NCBI RefSeq assembly: GCF_017349075.1
Contig: NZ_JAFMOF010000003.1
Location: 186,001-250,000 of the forward strand
Length of the DNA stretch: 64,000 nucleotides
Direction of reading: 5' to 3'
DNA from: Streptomyces triculaminicus
Lineage (GTDB): Bacteria > Actinomycetota > Actinomycetes > Streptomycetales > Streptomycetaceae
Shown: positions 25,488-34,020 of the stretch, one piece after another
Layout of the letters: each line of letters opens with the position of its first letter
Numbering within the stretch: position 1 is the first letter of the stretch
Position numbers and translations under genes: made by a program
Notes under the pieces: model-generated
Told to the model about the DNA's origin: nothing
What the model saw: only the letters and a program-made list of their open reading frames with translations
Database searches by the model: none

Positions 25488-26279
25488 GTGCGTACCCGTA
25501 ACGCGGCTCTCGTGGGGGCCCTGTGCGTCGGCCTGTCCGCGGCGCTCACGGCCTGCGGCGGCGCCGCCGCCGAGGACCCCGACGCGGGGACCAACGGCGT
25601 CGGCAAGCTCGAGGCCCCCGCCATCCAGGACAAGGCCCGCGCGGCCGCGCGCAGCGCCGAGGCCGTCCACCTGTCGGGCAACGTCGTCAGCCAGGGCCGT
25701 ACGTACCGCATCGACATGCGCCTGAAGAAGAACGGCGGCATGGGCCGGGTCTCGTCCTCCTCCGACGCCAGCGCGTTCGAGCTGCTGCGGGTGGGGGACG
25801 AGCTGTACCTGAAGGCCCCGGCCGGCTTCTGGGCGAAGGGCGCCTCGCCCTCGGCGTCCGCGGCGCCCGCCCCCAAGGCCTCCGCCTCCAAGTCGGGGGA
25901 CGCCGCGGCGGCGGCCGGCAAGCTCGACGACAAGTACGTCAAGGTGCCCTCGGACGACCCCTCCTACCAGCAGTTCAAGGGCTTCACCGACAAGGACGTG
26001 CTGCTGGACGGCCTCCTCGGCCTGCACGGCGAGCTCGCCAGAGGCGAGCGCGGGTCGGTGGGCGGCGTCCGCACCGTCCGGGTCACCGGCGCCAAGGGCG
26101 GCGGCGGCACGCTGGACGTCTCCCTCGTCGGCACGCCCTATCCGCTGCGGGTGCAGCGCGCGGGCGGGGCCGGGCAGCTGGAGCTCGACGGCTGGGGCAA
26201 GGACTTCGCGCTCGCCGTCCCCGCGAAGTCGCAGACCGTCGACTACGGCAAGCAGCTGCGGATCCCCAGCGGCGGCTGA
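25488..26279 (+). CDS. Putative lipoprotein
   Basis: The 263-residue product starts at GTG 25488 with signal peptide MRTRNAALVGALCVGLSAALTACGG, whose lipobox LTAC predicts lipidation at Cys23. The mature region (KARAAARSAEAVHLSGNVVSQGRTYRIDMRL, GRVSSSSDASAFELLRVGDELYLKAPAGFW) resembles LolA/LppX-like antiparallel lipoproteins, interrupted by a low-complexity Ser/Ala/Lys insert. It may bind or carry a lipid at the outer face of the membrane; this is inference. AGGAGG lies 13 bases from the GTG and just before a tiny ATG-started 7-codon frame. Confidence 0.75.
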   Translation: MRTRNAALVGALCVGLSAALTACGGAAAEDPDAGTNGVGKLEAPAIQDKARAAARSAEAVHLSGNVVSQGRTYRIDMRLKKNGGMGRVSSSSDASAFELLRVGDELYLKAPAGFWAKGASPSASAAPAPKASASKSGDAAAAAGKLDDKYVKVPSDDPSYQQFKGFTDKDVLLDGLLGLHGELARGERGSVGGVRTVRVTGAKGGGGTLDVSLVGTPYPLRVQRAGGAGQLELDGWGKDFALAVPAKSQTVDYGKQLRIPSGG

Positions 26280-26288
26280 CGCGGCCTT

Positions 26289-26795
26289 CTAGCGCTTCTT
26301 GCGCCCCCGCCGCAGCAGGCGCGGCAGCGCCGCCGGCATCGGATGGCGGGTCGTCGCCGGGGTCGGCAGGGGAGTGGCGGCCAGGGAGCCGTCCGGAAGG
26401 TCGCCGGAGGCGCCCGTGGGCGCCAGACGCAGCACGCGGCACGTCGTGGCCCACCGCTCCTCCAGCCGCTCCGCGTCCGGCGCGTTCAGGCGCTTGCCCT
26501 TGAGCTCGGCCACCGCGGCCGTCCACTCCTCGCCGCGCGGCGCGAGCTCGCCGACGGACGCGGTCCAGGAGACGATGCGGCCGCCCTTGTCCTTGCTGCG
26601 CACGGTGACCGTGGCCGTCGCGCCGTCGTCCAGGCCGAGCCCGTCCACCGGCTGCTCGCCGGGGCCGCCCACCAGGTACGCGGCGCCCTCGTGCCAGACG
26701 TGCCACAGGGCACGGCTGGGCCCGGAGGGGCCCTGCACCCAGATGAGGCCGGACTTCTTGGTGGCCTCTTCGATCAGCGCCTGCGTCATGGTCAT
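26289..26795 (-). CDS. Conserved hypothetical protein
   Basis: From ATG 26795 the 168-residue product reads MTMTQALIEEATKKSGLIWV and continues with WHVWHEGAAYLVGGPGEQPVDGLGLDDGATATVTVRSKDKGGRIV, an apparent beta-rich domain. The C-terminal tail is basic (PRLLRRGRKKR). There are no membrane segments or cysteine motifs. The fold looks like a small split-barrel (FMN-binding-like) domain, but no signature is strong enough to name it. It is divergent from the DMT transporter gene with only 36 bases between starts. Confidence 0.7.
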   Translation of the reverse strand: MTMTQALIEEATKKSGLIWVQGPSGPSRALWHVWHEGAAYLVGGPGEQPVDGLGLDDGATATVTVRSKDKGGRIVSWTASVGELAPRGEEWTAAVAELKGKRLNAPDAERLEERWATTCRVLRLAPTGASGDLPDGSLAATPLPTPATTRHPMPAALPRLLRRGRKKR

Positions 26796-26831
26796 GCGCC
26801 CTACCTTAAGCGCGGCCCCTACGCTGGTGAC

Positions 26832-27791
26832 GTGAGTGCCGCCCCCACCCGAAGCGACGCGAAGCCGGGCCGGACCGCCGCCCCGGCGGCCTCCTCCACC
26901 TCCGTCCGCGTGGAACTGCTCCTGCTGGCGGTCGCCATCGCGGGCGTCTCCCTGTCCGCGCCGCTGATCGCGGCCACCGCCGCCCCTGCGCTGGCCATCG
27001 CCTTCTGGCGCAACGCCATGGCCGTCGGCGCGCTCACCCCCTTCGCCCTGTGGCGGCACCGCGCCGAGCTGCGCGGCGTCGGCCGCCACACGGCGCTCCT
27101 GGCGGTCGCCGCGGGCGCGCTGCTGGCCGTGCACTTCGGCGTCTGGCTGCCCAGCCTGCGGATGACCTCGGTGGCCTCCTCGACCGCCCTGGTCACCACC
27201 ACCCCCATATGGACGACGCTGCTGCTGCGCCTGCGCGGCCACCGCCCGCCCGCGCTGGTGTGGGCGGGCACGGCGCTCGCGTTCCTGGGCGTGCTCATGC
27301 TGACGGGCGTGGACCTCTCGCTCTCGCCGCGCGCCCTGGCCGGCGACGTGCTCGCGCTGGCGGGCGGCATGGCGGGGGCCGGGTACGTCCTGCTGGGCGC
27401 GGAGGTGCGCCGCACGGTGAGCACGGTGACGTACACCTACCTCTGCTACGCGACCACGACCGTGCTGCTGCTGGCCGCGTGCCTGGTCGGCGGCGTCCGG
27501 CTCGGCGGCTACGACGGGGAGACCTGGCTGAAGCTGGCCCTGCTCACCGTCGCCGCGCAGCTGCTGGGCCACTCGCTGATGAACCGGGTGGTCAAGGGCC
27601 TCGGCCCGTCGGTCACCTCCACCGCGATCCTGCTGGAGACCCCGGGAGCGGCGCTGATCGCCGCGCTGTGGCTGGACCAGCGGCCGCCCGTGGTGGCCTA
27701 CCCGGCGCTCGCCGTGATCATGGCGGGCCTGGCGCTGGTCATCATGGGGGACCGGAAACGGAAGCCCGTGACCCCCGAGACCGGCGTGTAG
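26832..27791 (+). CDS. EamA/DMT-family transporter
   Basis: From GTG 26832 the 319-residue product has about ten hydrophobic helices in two EamA repeats. The first carries LLLLAVAIAGVSLSAPLIAATAAPALAIAFWRN and VGRHTALLAVAAGALLAVHFGVWLPSLRMTSVASSTALVTTTP. The second carries GDVLALAGGMAGAGYVLLGAEVRR and LGHSLMNRVVKGLGPSVTSTAILLETPGAALIAALW. The drug/metabolite superfamily exports amino acids, nucleosides or drugs; the substrate here is unknown. It converges on corA. Confidence 0.87.
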   Translation: MSAAPTRSDAKPGRTAAPAASSTSVRVELLLLAVAIAGVSLSAPLIAATAAPALAIAFWRNAMAVGALTPFALWRHRAELRGVGRHTALLAVAAGALLAVHFGVWLPSLRMTSVASSTALVTTTPIWTTLLLRLRGHRPPALVWAGTALAFLGVLMLTGVDLSLSPRALAGDVLALAGGMAGAGYVLLGAEVRRTVSTVTYTYLCYATTTVLLLAACLVGGVRLGGYDGETWLKLALLTVAAQLLGHSLMNRVVKGLGPSVTSTAILLETPGAALIAALWLDQRPPVVAYPALAVIMAGLALVIMGDRKRKPVTPETGV

Positions 27792-27815
27792 GGGCGGCCG
27801 GGGCGGCCCGGGGGC

Positions 27816-28925
27816 CTACAGCCAGCCGTTCCGCTTGAACCCGCGGTGGATCGTCACGCAGATCGCGACCGTGACGACCATGACCGCCGGATAGCCGTAC
27901 TTCCAGTGCAGCTCCGGCATGTAGTCGAAGTTCATGCCGTAGATCCCGGCGATCATCGTGGGAACGGCGAAGATCGCCGCCCATGAGGTGATCTTGCGCA
28001 TGTCCTCGTTCTGCGCCACGGACGCCTGCGCGAGGTTGGCCTGGAGGATGGAGTTCAGCAGGTCGTCGAAGGAGACCACCTGCTCGTGCACGCGCGCCAG
28101 GTGGTCGGCGACGTCGCGGAAGTACTTCTGGATGTCGGGGTCGACCAGCCGCATCGGGCGCTCGCTCAGCAGCTGCATCGGCCGGATCAGCGGGGTGACG
28201 GCCCGCTTGAACTCCAGCACCTCGCGCTTGAGCTGGTAGATGCGGCCCGCGTCGCCGCCCCGGCGGGATCCCTTGCCGGGGTCGGAGAAGACATCGATCT
28301 CCACCTCGTCGATGTCGTCCTGCACGGCGTCGGCGACAGCTATGTAGCCGTCCACCACCTGGTCGGCGATGGCGTGCAGCACGGCCGAGGGGCCCTTGGC
28401 GAGCAGCTGGGGGTCGTCCTGCAGCCGGTGGCGCAGCGCGCGGAGCGAGCCCTGGCCGCCGTGCCGGACGGTGATGATGAAGTCCGGGCCGGTGAAGCAC
28501 ATCACCTCGCCGGTCTCCACCACCTCGCTGGTGGCGGTCAGTTCGGCGTGCTCCACGTAGTGGATGGTCTTGAAGACGGTGAAGAGCGTGTCGTCGTAGC
28601 GCTCGAGCTTGGGCCGCTGGTGGGCGTGGACCGCGTCCTCGACGGCCAGCGGGTGCAGCCCGAACTCGCGGGCGATCCCGGCGAACTCGTGCTCCGCCGG
28701 CTCGTGCAGCCCGATCCAGGCGAAGCCGCCCTCGGTGCGCACCCGGCGCATGGCCTCGGCGGGGCTGATGTGGTCGCCGACGCGCTTGCCGTCGCGGTAG
28801 ACGGCGCAGTCCACGACCGCGCTGTTGGTGGCGGGGTCGCGGGTGGCGTCGTAGGCGCCGCCCTGGCTGGGCACCCGGCGCAGGGCGGGACGGACGGCGG
28901 CACGCAGGTCGCGGATCATCGACAT
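27816..28925 (-). CDS. corA: CorA-family magnesium/cobalt transporter
   Basis: The 369-residue protein has the CorA arrangement: a large N-terminal cytosolic domain, a long stalk helix (AGRIYQLKREVLEFKRAVTPLIRPMQLL), and two C-terminal helices around the selectivity motif YGMNFDYMPEL (GMN). AAIFAVPTMIAGI and YPAVMVVTVAICVTIHRGF are the membrane segments. It mediates Mg2+ (and Co2+/Ni2+) uptake. It closes the stretch matching Rv1177-Rv1239c (corA) of M. tuberculosis. Confidence 0.93.
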   Translation of the reverse strand: MSMIRDLRAAVRPALRRVPSQGGAYDATRDPATNSAVVDCAVYRDGKRVGDHISPAEAMRRVRTEGGFAWIGLHEPAEHEFAGIAREFGLHPLAVEDAVHAHQRPKLERYDDTLFTVFKTIHYVEHAELTATSEVVETGEVMCFTGPDFIITVRHGGQGSLRALRHRLQDDPQLLAKGPSAVLHAIADQVVDGYIAVADAVQDDIDEVEIDVFSDPGKGSRRGGDAGRIYQLKREVLEFKRAVTPLIRPMQLLSERPMRLVDPDIQKYFRDVADHLARVHEQVVSFDDLLNSILQANLAQASVAQNEDMRKITSWAAIFAVPTMIAGIYGMNFDYMPELHWKYGYPAVMVVTVAICVTIHRGFKRNGWL

Positions 28926-29453
28926 CGGCTGGCTCCTTCACGGGCCGGCCGTCAGCGCGGGGCGCGGTGCGCAAGCGCTGCCTGAAAACGTGGACGTGGT
29001 GTTCCGTGGGGGTACGTCCGCAATTCGGGCGGCGCTTCGGGCGATGCGCGGGGCTGACGGCAGTTCGCGGAGAACGTCGGTAAGAAAACGGGACAAAGCG
29101 GGAGAGGCGCTCTTCCGTCAACTGCCGCGGGCGTGAAGGGGCTTCCGTGAGGCGGTGCCGGCGCGGGGGCCGGGCGCGGAAGGCTTCAGATCACGTGGAG
29201 ACTCACGCGGTGACCCACCGGGTGGCTCACTCGGTGACGTGCGTCCGGAGCGGTGAAGACGGGAGAACTGTCGGTACTGCACGGTCGACTAGGATCCACC
29301 GCAGCCCCACCTCCTCCGGCCGGTCCCCGCTGGGGGACGAACGTAGCGCGCTGACCAAAGGTCAAGGCGGGTTCCAGGCTAGCAGCCGCTCGACGCGTCA
29401 AGCCCCCCTGAGGCCCGCCTTTGCCCGTTCGATACGCGTTCTATGCTCACGGC
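28926..29453. other. 528-base intergenic region
   Basis: No open frame here has convincing codon bias. CTGTCG (29268-29273) and TAGGAT (29290-29295) are 16 bases apart and form a promoter-like pair toward the SUFU-domain gene. A short hairpin GTCCCC-GCTG-GGGGAC lies at 29323-29338, and AAGGCGGG near 29367 could pair with CCCGCCTT near 29416. These hint at a structured leader, but no known riboswitch or RNA was recognised. Confidence 0.35.
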
Positions 29454-30050
29454 ATGTCAGACGTTCTCGCATTGGTCGAGGCCCGGCTGCTCATGGCCCT
29501 CGGTACGCCGGACGCGCGTGCCGCGGTGACCTTCCTGGGCGCGGACCGGATCGAAGTCCTTCGCTTCACCGGCGCCGACGAGGGCGGGGACATCGTCCGC
29601 TACGTCACCCTCGGCATGTCGGCCCAGCCCATGACCGACCCCACGGCCACCGTCGTCGATCACCTGCGCGGCCCCCGCGCGGAGCTGGTCCTCTCCGTCC
29701 GCAGGGGCCGCGCCGACACCGACAAGGTGCTCCGCCCGCTGGCGGTGCTCGCCGCCTCCCCGCAGGTGGAGGGCGTCGTCGTGGCGCCCGGCGCCTCGCT
29801 GGACACCGGCGAGCCGCTGTGGCCGGGCGCATCGTTCACCTCCGTGCTCGTCGGCGAGTCCGGCGGGCTGGTGGAGGACCTGGAGCTGGACGAGCCGATG
29901 GACCCGGTCCGCTTCCTCCCCCTGCTTCCCATGACCCCCAACGAGGCCGCGTGGAAGCGGGTGCAGGGCGCCGCGGCCCTGGAGGAACGGTGGCTGCGGC
30001 ACGGCACCGACCTGCGCGACCCGCTGCGGTCCGGGGTTCCGCTGGGCTGA
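29454..30050 (+). CDS. Suppressor-of-fused (SUFU) domain protein
   Basis: From ATG 29454 the 198-residue product matches bacterial SUFU-domain proteins: ADRIEVLRFTGADEGGDIVRYVTLGMS, LRGPRAELVLSVRR, PLAVLAASPQVEGVVVAPGASLD and LLPMTPNEAAWKRVQGAAALEERW. In bacteria this domain occurs both in stand-alone proteins and in toxin-immunity loci, where it often acts as an immunity protein. No toxin gene is adjacent here, so the role is open. Confidence 0.82.
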   Translation: MSDVLALVEARLLMALGTPDARAAVTFLGADRIEVLRFTGADEGGDIVRYVTLGMSAQPMTDPTATVVDHLRGPRAELVLSVRRGRADTDKVLRPLAVLAASPQVEGVVVAPGASLDTGEPLWPGASFTSVLVGESGGLVEDLELDEPMDPVRFLPLLPMTPNEAAWKRVQGAAALEERWLRHGTDLRDPLRSGVPLG

Positions 30051-30161
30051 GCGGGCCCGTGGGGCGGCAGGGGCGGGACGGCCAAAAACGTCGGACGGCC
30101 TCGACTCCGGACGGGTGATCGTCCTTGACGCGGGGGCGGCCTGGTAGGACCGTTGGAGGCT

Positions 30162-30803
30162 ATGAGGGGCGAACCCAGTTGCCCGAAGTGCGGTGGCCGG
30201 GTGCGCGCGCCCGGTCTCTTCGCCGACTCCTGGCAGTGCAGCGTGCACGGTACGGTCCACCCCCTGCAGCCGGTCGTCCCGCCGAGCGTCGAGGCGCTGG
30301 CCGTCGTGGTCAACCGGGCACAGGTGCCCGTGTGGATGCCGTGGCCGCTGCCCGTGGGCTGGCTCTTCACCGGCGTGGGCAGCGCGGGCGACGACCGCAG
30401 CGGGGGCCGGGCCACCGCCGTCGCCTGTACGGGGCCGAGTCCGCTGGGCGGCCCCGGTGAGCTGCTGCTCGTCGCCGAGGAGCTGGGCGTGGGGCTCGGC
30501 GCCCGCTACGCCGGCGTCGACGGCCCCGACCCCGGCCCGTACCTGGCGGTGGACCGCTCCCCGCACGCCAAGGTCCACGCGGCGGGCCGCCCCACCCCCC
30601 TGTGGCACGTCGACAAGGCCCCCGGCGACCGGGCCGTCTTCGCGGGCGAGGCGCTGGGGCTGTGGCTGTGGGCGATCGTGTGGCCGGAGAGCTCGGGGCT
30701 GCTGATGTACGACGAGCTGGTGCTGACGGACCTGCGCGACGCGGGGGCCGAGGTGGACCTGCTGCCCTGCGGGGCGCTGTCACCGCGCATCCTGTCGCCC
30801 TGA
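30162..30803 (+). CDS. DUF6758-like zinc-ribbon protein
   Basis: From ATG 30162 the product is 213 residues beginning MRGEPSCPKCGGRVRAPGLF. The CPKC pair with a later Cys and His (DSWQCSVHGTVHPL) looks like a zinc ribbon. The rest is a soluble domain with several Trp-Pro motifs (VPVWMPWPLPVGWLFTGVGSAGDDRSGG) and LLLVAEELGVGLGARYAGVDG. An in-frame TTG at 30153 overlaps the GGAGG and is less likely. It is conserved in Streptomyces with no assigned function. Confidence 0.8.
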   Translation: MRGEPSCPKCGGRVRAPGLFADSWQCSVHGTVHPLQPVVPPSVEALAVVVNRAQVPVWMPWPLPVGWLFTGVGSAGDDRSGGRATAVACTGPSPLGGPGELLLVAEELGVGLGARYAGVDGPDPGPYLAVDRSPHAKVHAAGRPTPLWHVDKAPGDRAVFAGEALGLWLWAIVWPESSGLLMYDELVLTDLRDAGAEVDLLPCGALSPRILSP

Positions 30804-30925
30804 GCGGTGCGGCCGGCCGACGACGGTCGCCGCCCACGGTCGCCGCTGAGCGGCCGGATCATGTTCTGACGGCGGTTATCCTGAACCGGTCCAGTTACGT
30901 TCCACCCGCCGTTGGGAGCAGTGTC

Positions 30926-31789
30926 GTGCGCATCGATCTGCACACCCACTCCACGGCGTCGGACGGTACGGACACCCCCGCCGAGCTGGTCCGGAACGCG
31001 GCCGCCGCCGGGCTGGACGTCGTCGCCCTGACCGACCACGACGGGGTCGGCGGCCACGCCGAGGCCATCGCCGCCCTGCCCGAGGGGCTCACCCTCGTCA
31101 CGGGCGCCGAGCTCTCCTGCCGCCGGAACGGCCCGAACGGCTTCAGCGTCCACATGCTGGCCTACCTCTTCGACCCGCTGGAGCCCGAGCTGGCGCGCGA
31201 GCGGGAGCTCGTCCGCGACGACCGCGTGCCCCGCGCGCGGGCCATGGTCGTCAGGCTCAACGAGCTCGGCGTGCCGGTCACCTGGGAGCGCGTCGCCGAG
31301 ATCGCCGGGGACGGCGCCGTCGGCCGCCCGCACGTGGCCACCGCCATGGTCGAGCTGGGTGTCGTGGACAGCGTCTCCGACGCCTTCACCTCCGAGTGGC
31401 TCGGCGGTCACGGCCGTGCCTTCGTCGAGAAGCACGAACTCGATCCCTTCGAAGCGATCCGGCTGGTCAAGGCCGCCGGCGGCGTCACCGTCCTCGCGCA
31501 CCCGCTGGCGCTCCAGCGCGGCAACTGCGTCTCCGAGAGCGCGATAGCCGAGCTGGCCTCGGCCGGACTCGACGGCGTCGAGGTGGACCACATGGACCAC
31601 GACGCCGCCACGCGCGCCCGGCTGCGCGGCCTCGCCGCCGAGCTCGGCCTGCTGACCACCGGTTCCAGCGACTACCACGGCAGCCGCAAGACCTGCCGGC
31701 TCGGCGAGTTCACGACCGACCCGGAGATCTACGGCGAGATCACGCGCCGCGCGACGGGCGCCTTCCCCGTCCCGGGCGCCGGGGGCTGA
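30926..31789 (+). CDS. PHP-domain phosphoesterase (TrpH/YciV-like)
   Basis: The 287-residue protein from GTG 30926 (GGGAG 7 bases upstream) carries the PHP metal-binding motifs RIDLHTHSTASDGT, VALTDHDGV, a GAELSC Glu, AHPLA, and DYHGS near the C terminus. The E. coli homologue (RNase AM/YciV) trims 5' ends of RNA and hydrolyses 3',5'-nucleoside bisphosphates. The exact substrate here is inferred from the family. It precedes marC on the same strand. Confidence 0.88.
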   Translation: MRIDLHTHSTASDGTDTPAELVRNAAAAGLDVVALTDHDGVGGHAEAIAALPEGLTLVTGAELSCRRNGPNGFSVHMLAYLFDPLEPELARERELVRDDRVPRARAMVVRLNELGVPVTWERVAEIAGDGAVGRPHVATAMVELGVVDSVSDAFTSEWLGGHGRAFVEKHELDPFEAIRLVKAAGGVTVLAHPLALQRGNCVSESAIAELASAGLDGVEVDHMDHDAATRARLRGLAAELGLLTTGSSDYHGSRKTCRLGEFTTDPEIYGEITRRATGAFPVPGAGG

Positions 31790-31979
31790 CCACCCCACGC
31801 GTCGGACCCGTACGCCGCGCCCCGGCGTCCGGGCGCCCGTGCCCCACGGTCCGTCGTCCGGAGTCCGTACGCCCGGATCCGCCGCACTCCCGCACCCGTC
31901 CTACGACGGCGTTCGCGACCGTGCTCCTGACTTCTCCCTCCCTGCTCTCTGCTCGCACCACTCCCGCAAGGCCCTCACT

Positions 31980-32585
31980 GTGTTCGACATCGCTGTCTTC
32001 GGATCCCTCTTTCTCACCCTTTTTGTGATCATGGACCCGCCCGGGGTCACGCCGATCTTCCTCGCGCTGACCGCGGGCCGCCCCGTCAAGACGCAGAAGC
32101 GCATGGCGTGGCAGGCGGCCACGGTCGCCTTCGGCGTGATCACCATCTTCGGCATCTGCGGCCAGCAGATCCTCGACTACCTGCACATCACCACCCCCGC
32201 GCTGATGATCGCGGGCGGGCTGCTCCTGCTGCTGATCGCGCTGGACCTGCTGACCGGCAAGTCCGAGGAGCCGACCCAGACCAAGGACGTCAACGTCGCG
32301 CTGGTGCCGCTGGGCATGCCGCTGCTGGCCGGGCCCGGCGCGATCGTCTCCGTGATCCTCGCCGTGCAGCACGCCGACTCCTTCAAGGGCCAGGTCTCGG
32401 TGTGGTGCGCGATCGCCGCCATCCACGTGGTGCTGTGGGTGGTGATGCGCAACTCGCTGCTGATCATCCGCGTGATCAAGGACGGCGGCGTGGTGCTGGT
32501 GACGCGGCTCGCCGGCATGATGCTCTCCGCGCTGGCCGTGCAGCAGATCATCAACGGCATCACGCAGGTCATCGCCTCCCACTGA
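31980..32585 (+). CDS. MarC-family integral membrane protein
   Basis: From GTG 31980 the 201-residue product has about six membrane helices, starting MFDIAVFGSLFLTLFVIMDPPGVTPIFLAL; the MDPxGxxPxF motif is diagnostic of MarC/UPF0056. LVPLGMPLLAGPGAIVSVIL and TRLAGMMLSALAVQQIINGI are further conserved stretches. Despite the name, MarC is not required for multiple antibiotic resistance, and transport function is unproven. A very strong terminator follows. Confidence 0.87.
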   Translation: MFDIAVFGSLFLTLFVIMDPPGVTPIFLALTAGRPVKTQKRMAWQAATVAFGVITIFGICGQQILDYLHITTPALMIAGGLLLLLIALDLLTGKSEEPTQTKDVNVALVPLGMPLLAGPGAIVSVILAVQHADSFKGQVSVWCAIAAIHVVLWVVMRNSLLIIRVIKDGGVVLVTRLAGMMLSALAVQQIINGITQVIASH

Positions 32586-32622
32586 GGCGCTGCGGCCGCG
32601 TCCGTACGCGACCCGGCGGCCC

Positions 32623-32676
32623 CGCGTACAGAACACCCCCGTACGGTCCTTTCCGTACGGGGGTGTTCTGTACGCG
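32623..32676. terminator. Very strong bidirectional terminator
   Basis: A perfect 24-bp stem (32623-32646 with 32653-32676) has the loop TCCTTT. It lies between marC (+) and the 50-residue protein gene (-). Confidence 0.9.
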
Positions 32677-32690
32677 CTGCGCGGGAAGCG

Positions 32691-32843
32691 TTACCGGACC
32701 GCGGTGTCGGCCGGGCGGATGTAGATGCGCTGGCCGATGGAGGCGGCCTGCTGCACGATCCGGTTGACGGAGGCGGCGTCCACGACGGTGCTGTCGACGG
32801 CGGTTCCGTCGACGTCGTCCAGGCGCATGATTTCGAAGCGCAA
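32691..32843 (-). CDS. 50-residue conserved-looking small protein (TTG start)
   Basis: Reading from TTG 32843, with GAAGGGAG 7 bases upstream, the frame encodes MRFEIMRLDDVDGTAVDSTV and ends RIYIRPADTAVR before TAA. Third positions are strongly G/C, and the acidic, Val-rich sequence looks like a real folded or adaptor protein rather than noise. An internal ATG at residue 6 is a weaker start. It lies just past the marC terminator and diverges from the NYN-domain gene with a short shared control region. No family was recognised. Confidence 0.68.
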   Translation of the reverse strand: MRFEIMRLDDVDGTAVDSTVVDAASVNRIVQQAASIGQRIYIRPADTAVR

Positions 32844-32884
32844 GGCACTTCTCCCTTCGTCTGATCCTCCTGAGGAGAACTTTT

Positions 32885-32968
32885 ATGAACAGTGACGCGC
32901 GCGGCGACGCTGCGGCGCGTTTCATACGTGTCCAACGAGGAGACCCGAGCAAACATTCCCTACGCTAA
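32885..32968 (+). CDS. Upstream 27-residue ORF before the NYN gene
   Basis: ATG 32885 has an excellent Shine-Dalgarno (GAGGAG, 32872-32877, spacing 7), better than anything in front of the NYN gene. It encodes a basic 27-residue peptide (MNSDARGDAAARFIRVQRGD, ending SKHSLR) and stops with TAA 14 bases before the NYN ATG. The Shine-Dalgarno lies in the near-palindrome CTCCT-G-AGGAG. It may be a leader peptide coupling translation to the NYN gene; expression is unproven. Confidence 0.5.
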   Translation: MNSDARGDAAARFIRVQRGDPSKHSLR

Positions 32969-32981
32969 AGAAATTATTGAT

Positions 32982-33914
32982 ATGTCTAACTACTCGCCCC
33001 GCGAGCTGGCCGAGATCGCCTCAGGCATCGAGCGCACCAACGAGCTGCTCACCCGAGTCCTGGCCGAGGTCGCGACCACACCCTCCACCCACGCGGTCTT
33101 CGTGGACGCCGGCTACGTCTACGCCGCCGCCGGCCGCCTCGTCGCCGGCACCGAGGACCGGCGCACCTTCGAGCTCGACGCCGAAGGGATCATCGAGGCC
33201 TTCATCGACAAGGCCCGCTCGATCTTTCCCGACAGCCGGCTGCTGCGCGTCTACTGGTACGACGGCGCCCGCCGCCGCATCCACACCGCCGAACAACAGC
33301 GCATCGCCGAGCTCCCCGACGTCAAGGTCCGCCTCGGCAACCTCAACGCCAACAACCAGCAGAAGGGCGTCGACTCCCTCATCCGCACCGACCTGGAGTC
33401 CCTCGCCCGGCACCGCGCGATCAGCGACGCCGTGCTCATCGGCGGCGACGAGGACCTCGTCTCGGCCGTCGAGGCCGCCCAGGGCTACGGCGCCCGCGTC
33501 CACCTGTGGGGCATCGAGGCCCTCGGCGGGCGCAACCAGGCCGAGCCGCTGCTGTGGGAGGTCGACAGCCAGCGCACCTTCGACCTCGAGTTCTGCAAGC
33601 CGTACGTGACCCGGCGCACCCTCCACGAGCAGCCCTTCGGCCTCGCCGACGACGCGGGCCGGACCGGCGGCCCCGTGCCCTCCCGCGACGACGTCCGCTT
33701 CGTCGGCGCCCGGGTGGCGGCCCAGTGGCTCGGACAGCGCGGCCGCGTCCCGCTCGCCGAACTGCTGCCCGGCCACCCCTACCTCCCCGGCACCGTCGAC
33801 CAGGAGCTGCTCGTCGAGGCCGAGTCACTGCTGGGCCTGTCCCTGCGCGGCCACGCCGACCTGCGCCGGGCCCTGCGGGACGGGTTCTGGGACCACCTGC
33901 GCACGCAGTTCTGA
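32982..33914 (+). CDS. NYN-domain (PIN-like) putative RNase
   Basis: From ATG 32982 (MSNYSPRELAEIASGIERTNELL) the product is 310 residues. The NYN/PIN-like nuclease fold is seen in HAVFVDAGYVYAAAGRLV (first catalytic Asp), LLRVYWYDGARRR, KGVDSLIRTDLESLAR and AVLIGGDEDLVSAVEAAQGYGARVHLWGI (second acidic cluster). A C-terminal helical region (VGARVAAQWLGQRGRVPLAELLPGHPYLPGTVDQELL) may be an RNA- or partner-binding domain. An in-frame GTG at 32892 exists without a Shine-Dalgarno. The bases just before the start are unusually A+T-rich for this genome. Confidence 0.83.
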   Translation: MSNYSPRELAEIASGIERTNELLTRVLAEVATTPSTHAVFVDAGYVYAAAGRLVAGTEDRRTFELDAEGIIEAFIDKARSIFPDSRLLRVYWYDGARRRIHTAEQQRIAELPDVKVRLGNLNANNQQKGVDSLIRTDLESLARHRAISDAVLIGGDEDLVSAVEAAQGYGARVHLWGIEALGGRNQAEPLLWEVDSQRTFDLEFCKPYVTRRTLHEQPFGLADDAGRTGGPVPSRDDVRFVGARVAAQWLGQRGRVPLAELLPGHPYLPGTVDQELLVEAESLLGLSLRGHADLRRALRDGFWDHLRTQF

Positions 33915-34020
33915 ACGAACCGCCCCGCGCCGCGCGCGCCGGAATGCGCGGGAAGGAGGTGAGTGGAACCCTGACAGGGAGCACCGGTGCGGCACCGACA
34001 CAGAGACGAGGCGATCGGCC

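Noticed and set aside
29147..29453. Protein-coding frame in the gap after corA
   Set aside because: The frame starting at 29147 is Arg-rich with poor codon bias and runs over the SUFU-domain gene in another frame.
28926..29453. Magnesium-responsive riboswitch near corA
   Set aside because: The hairpins seen do not match M-box or ykkC-like architecture that I can recognise, and the region mainly faces the next plus-strand gene.
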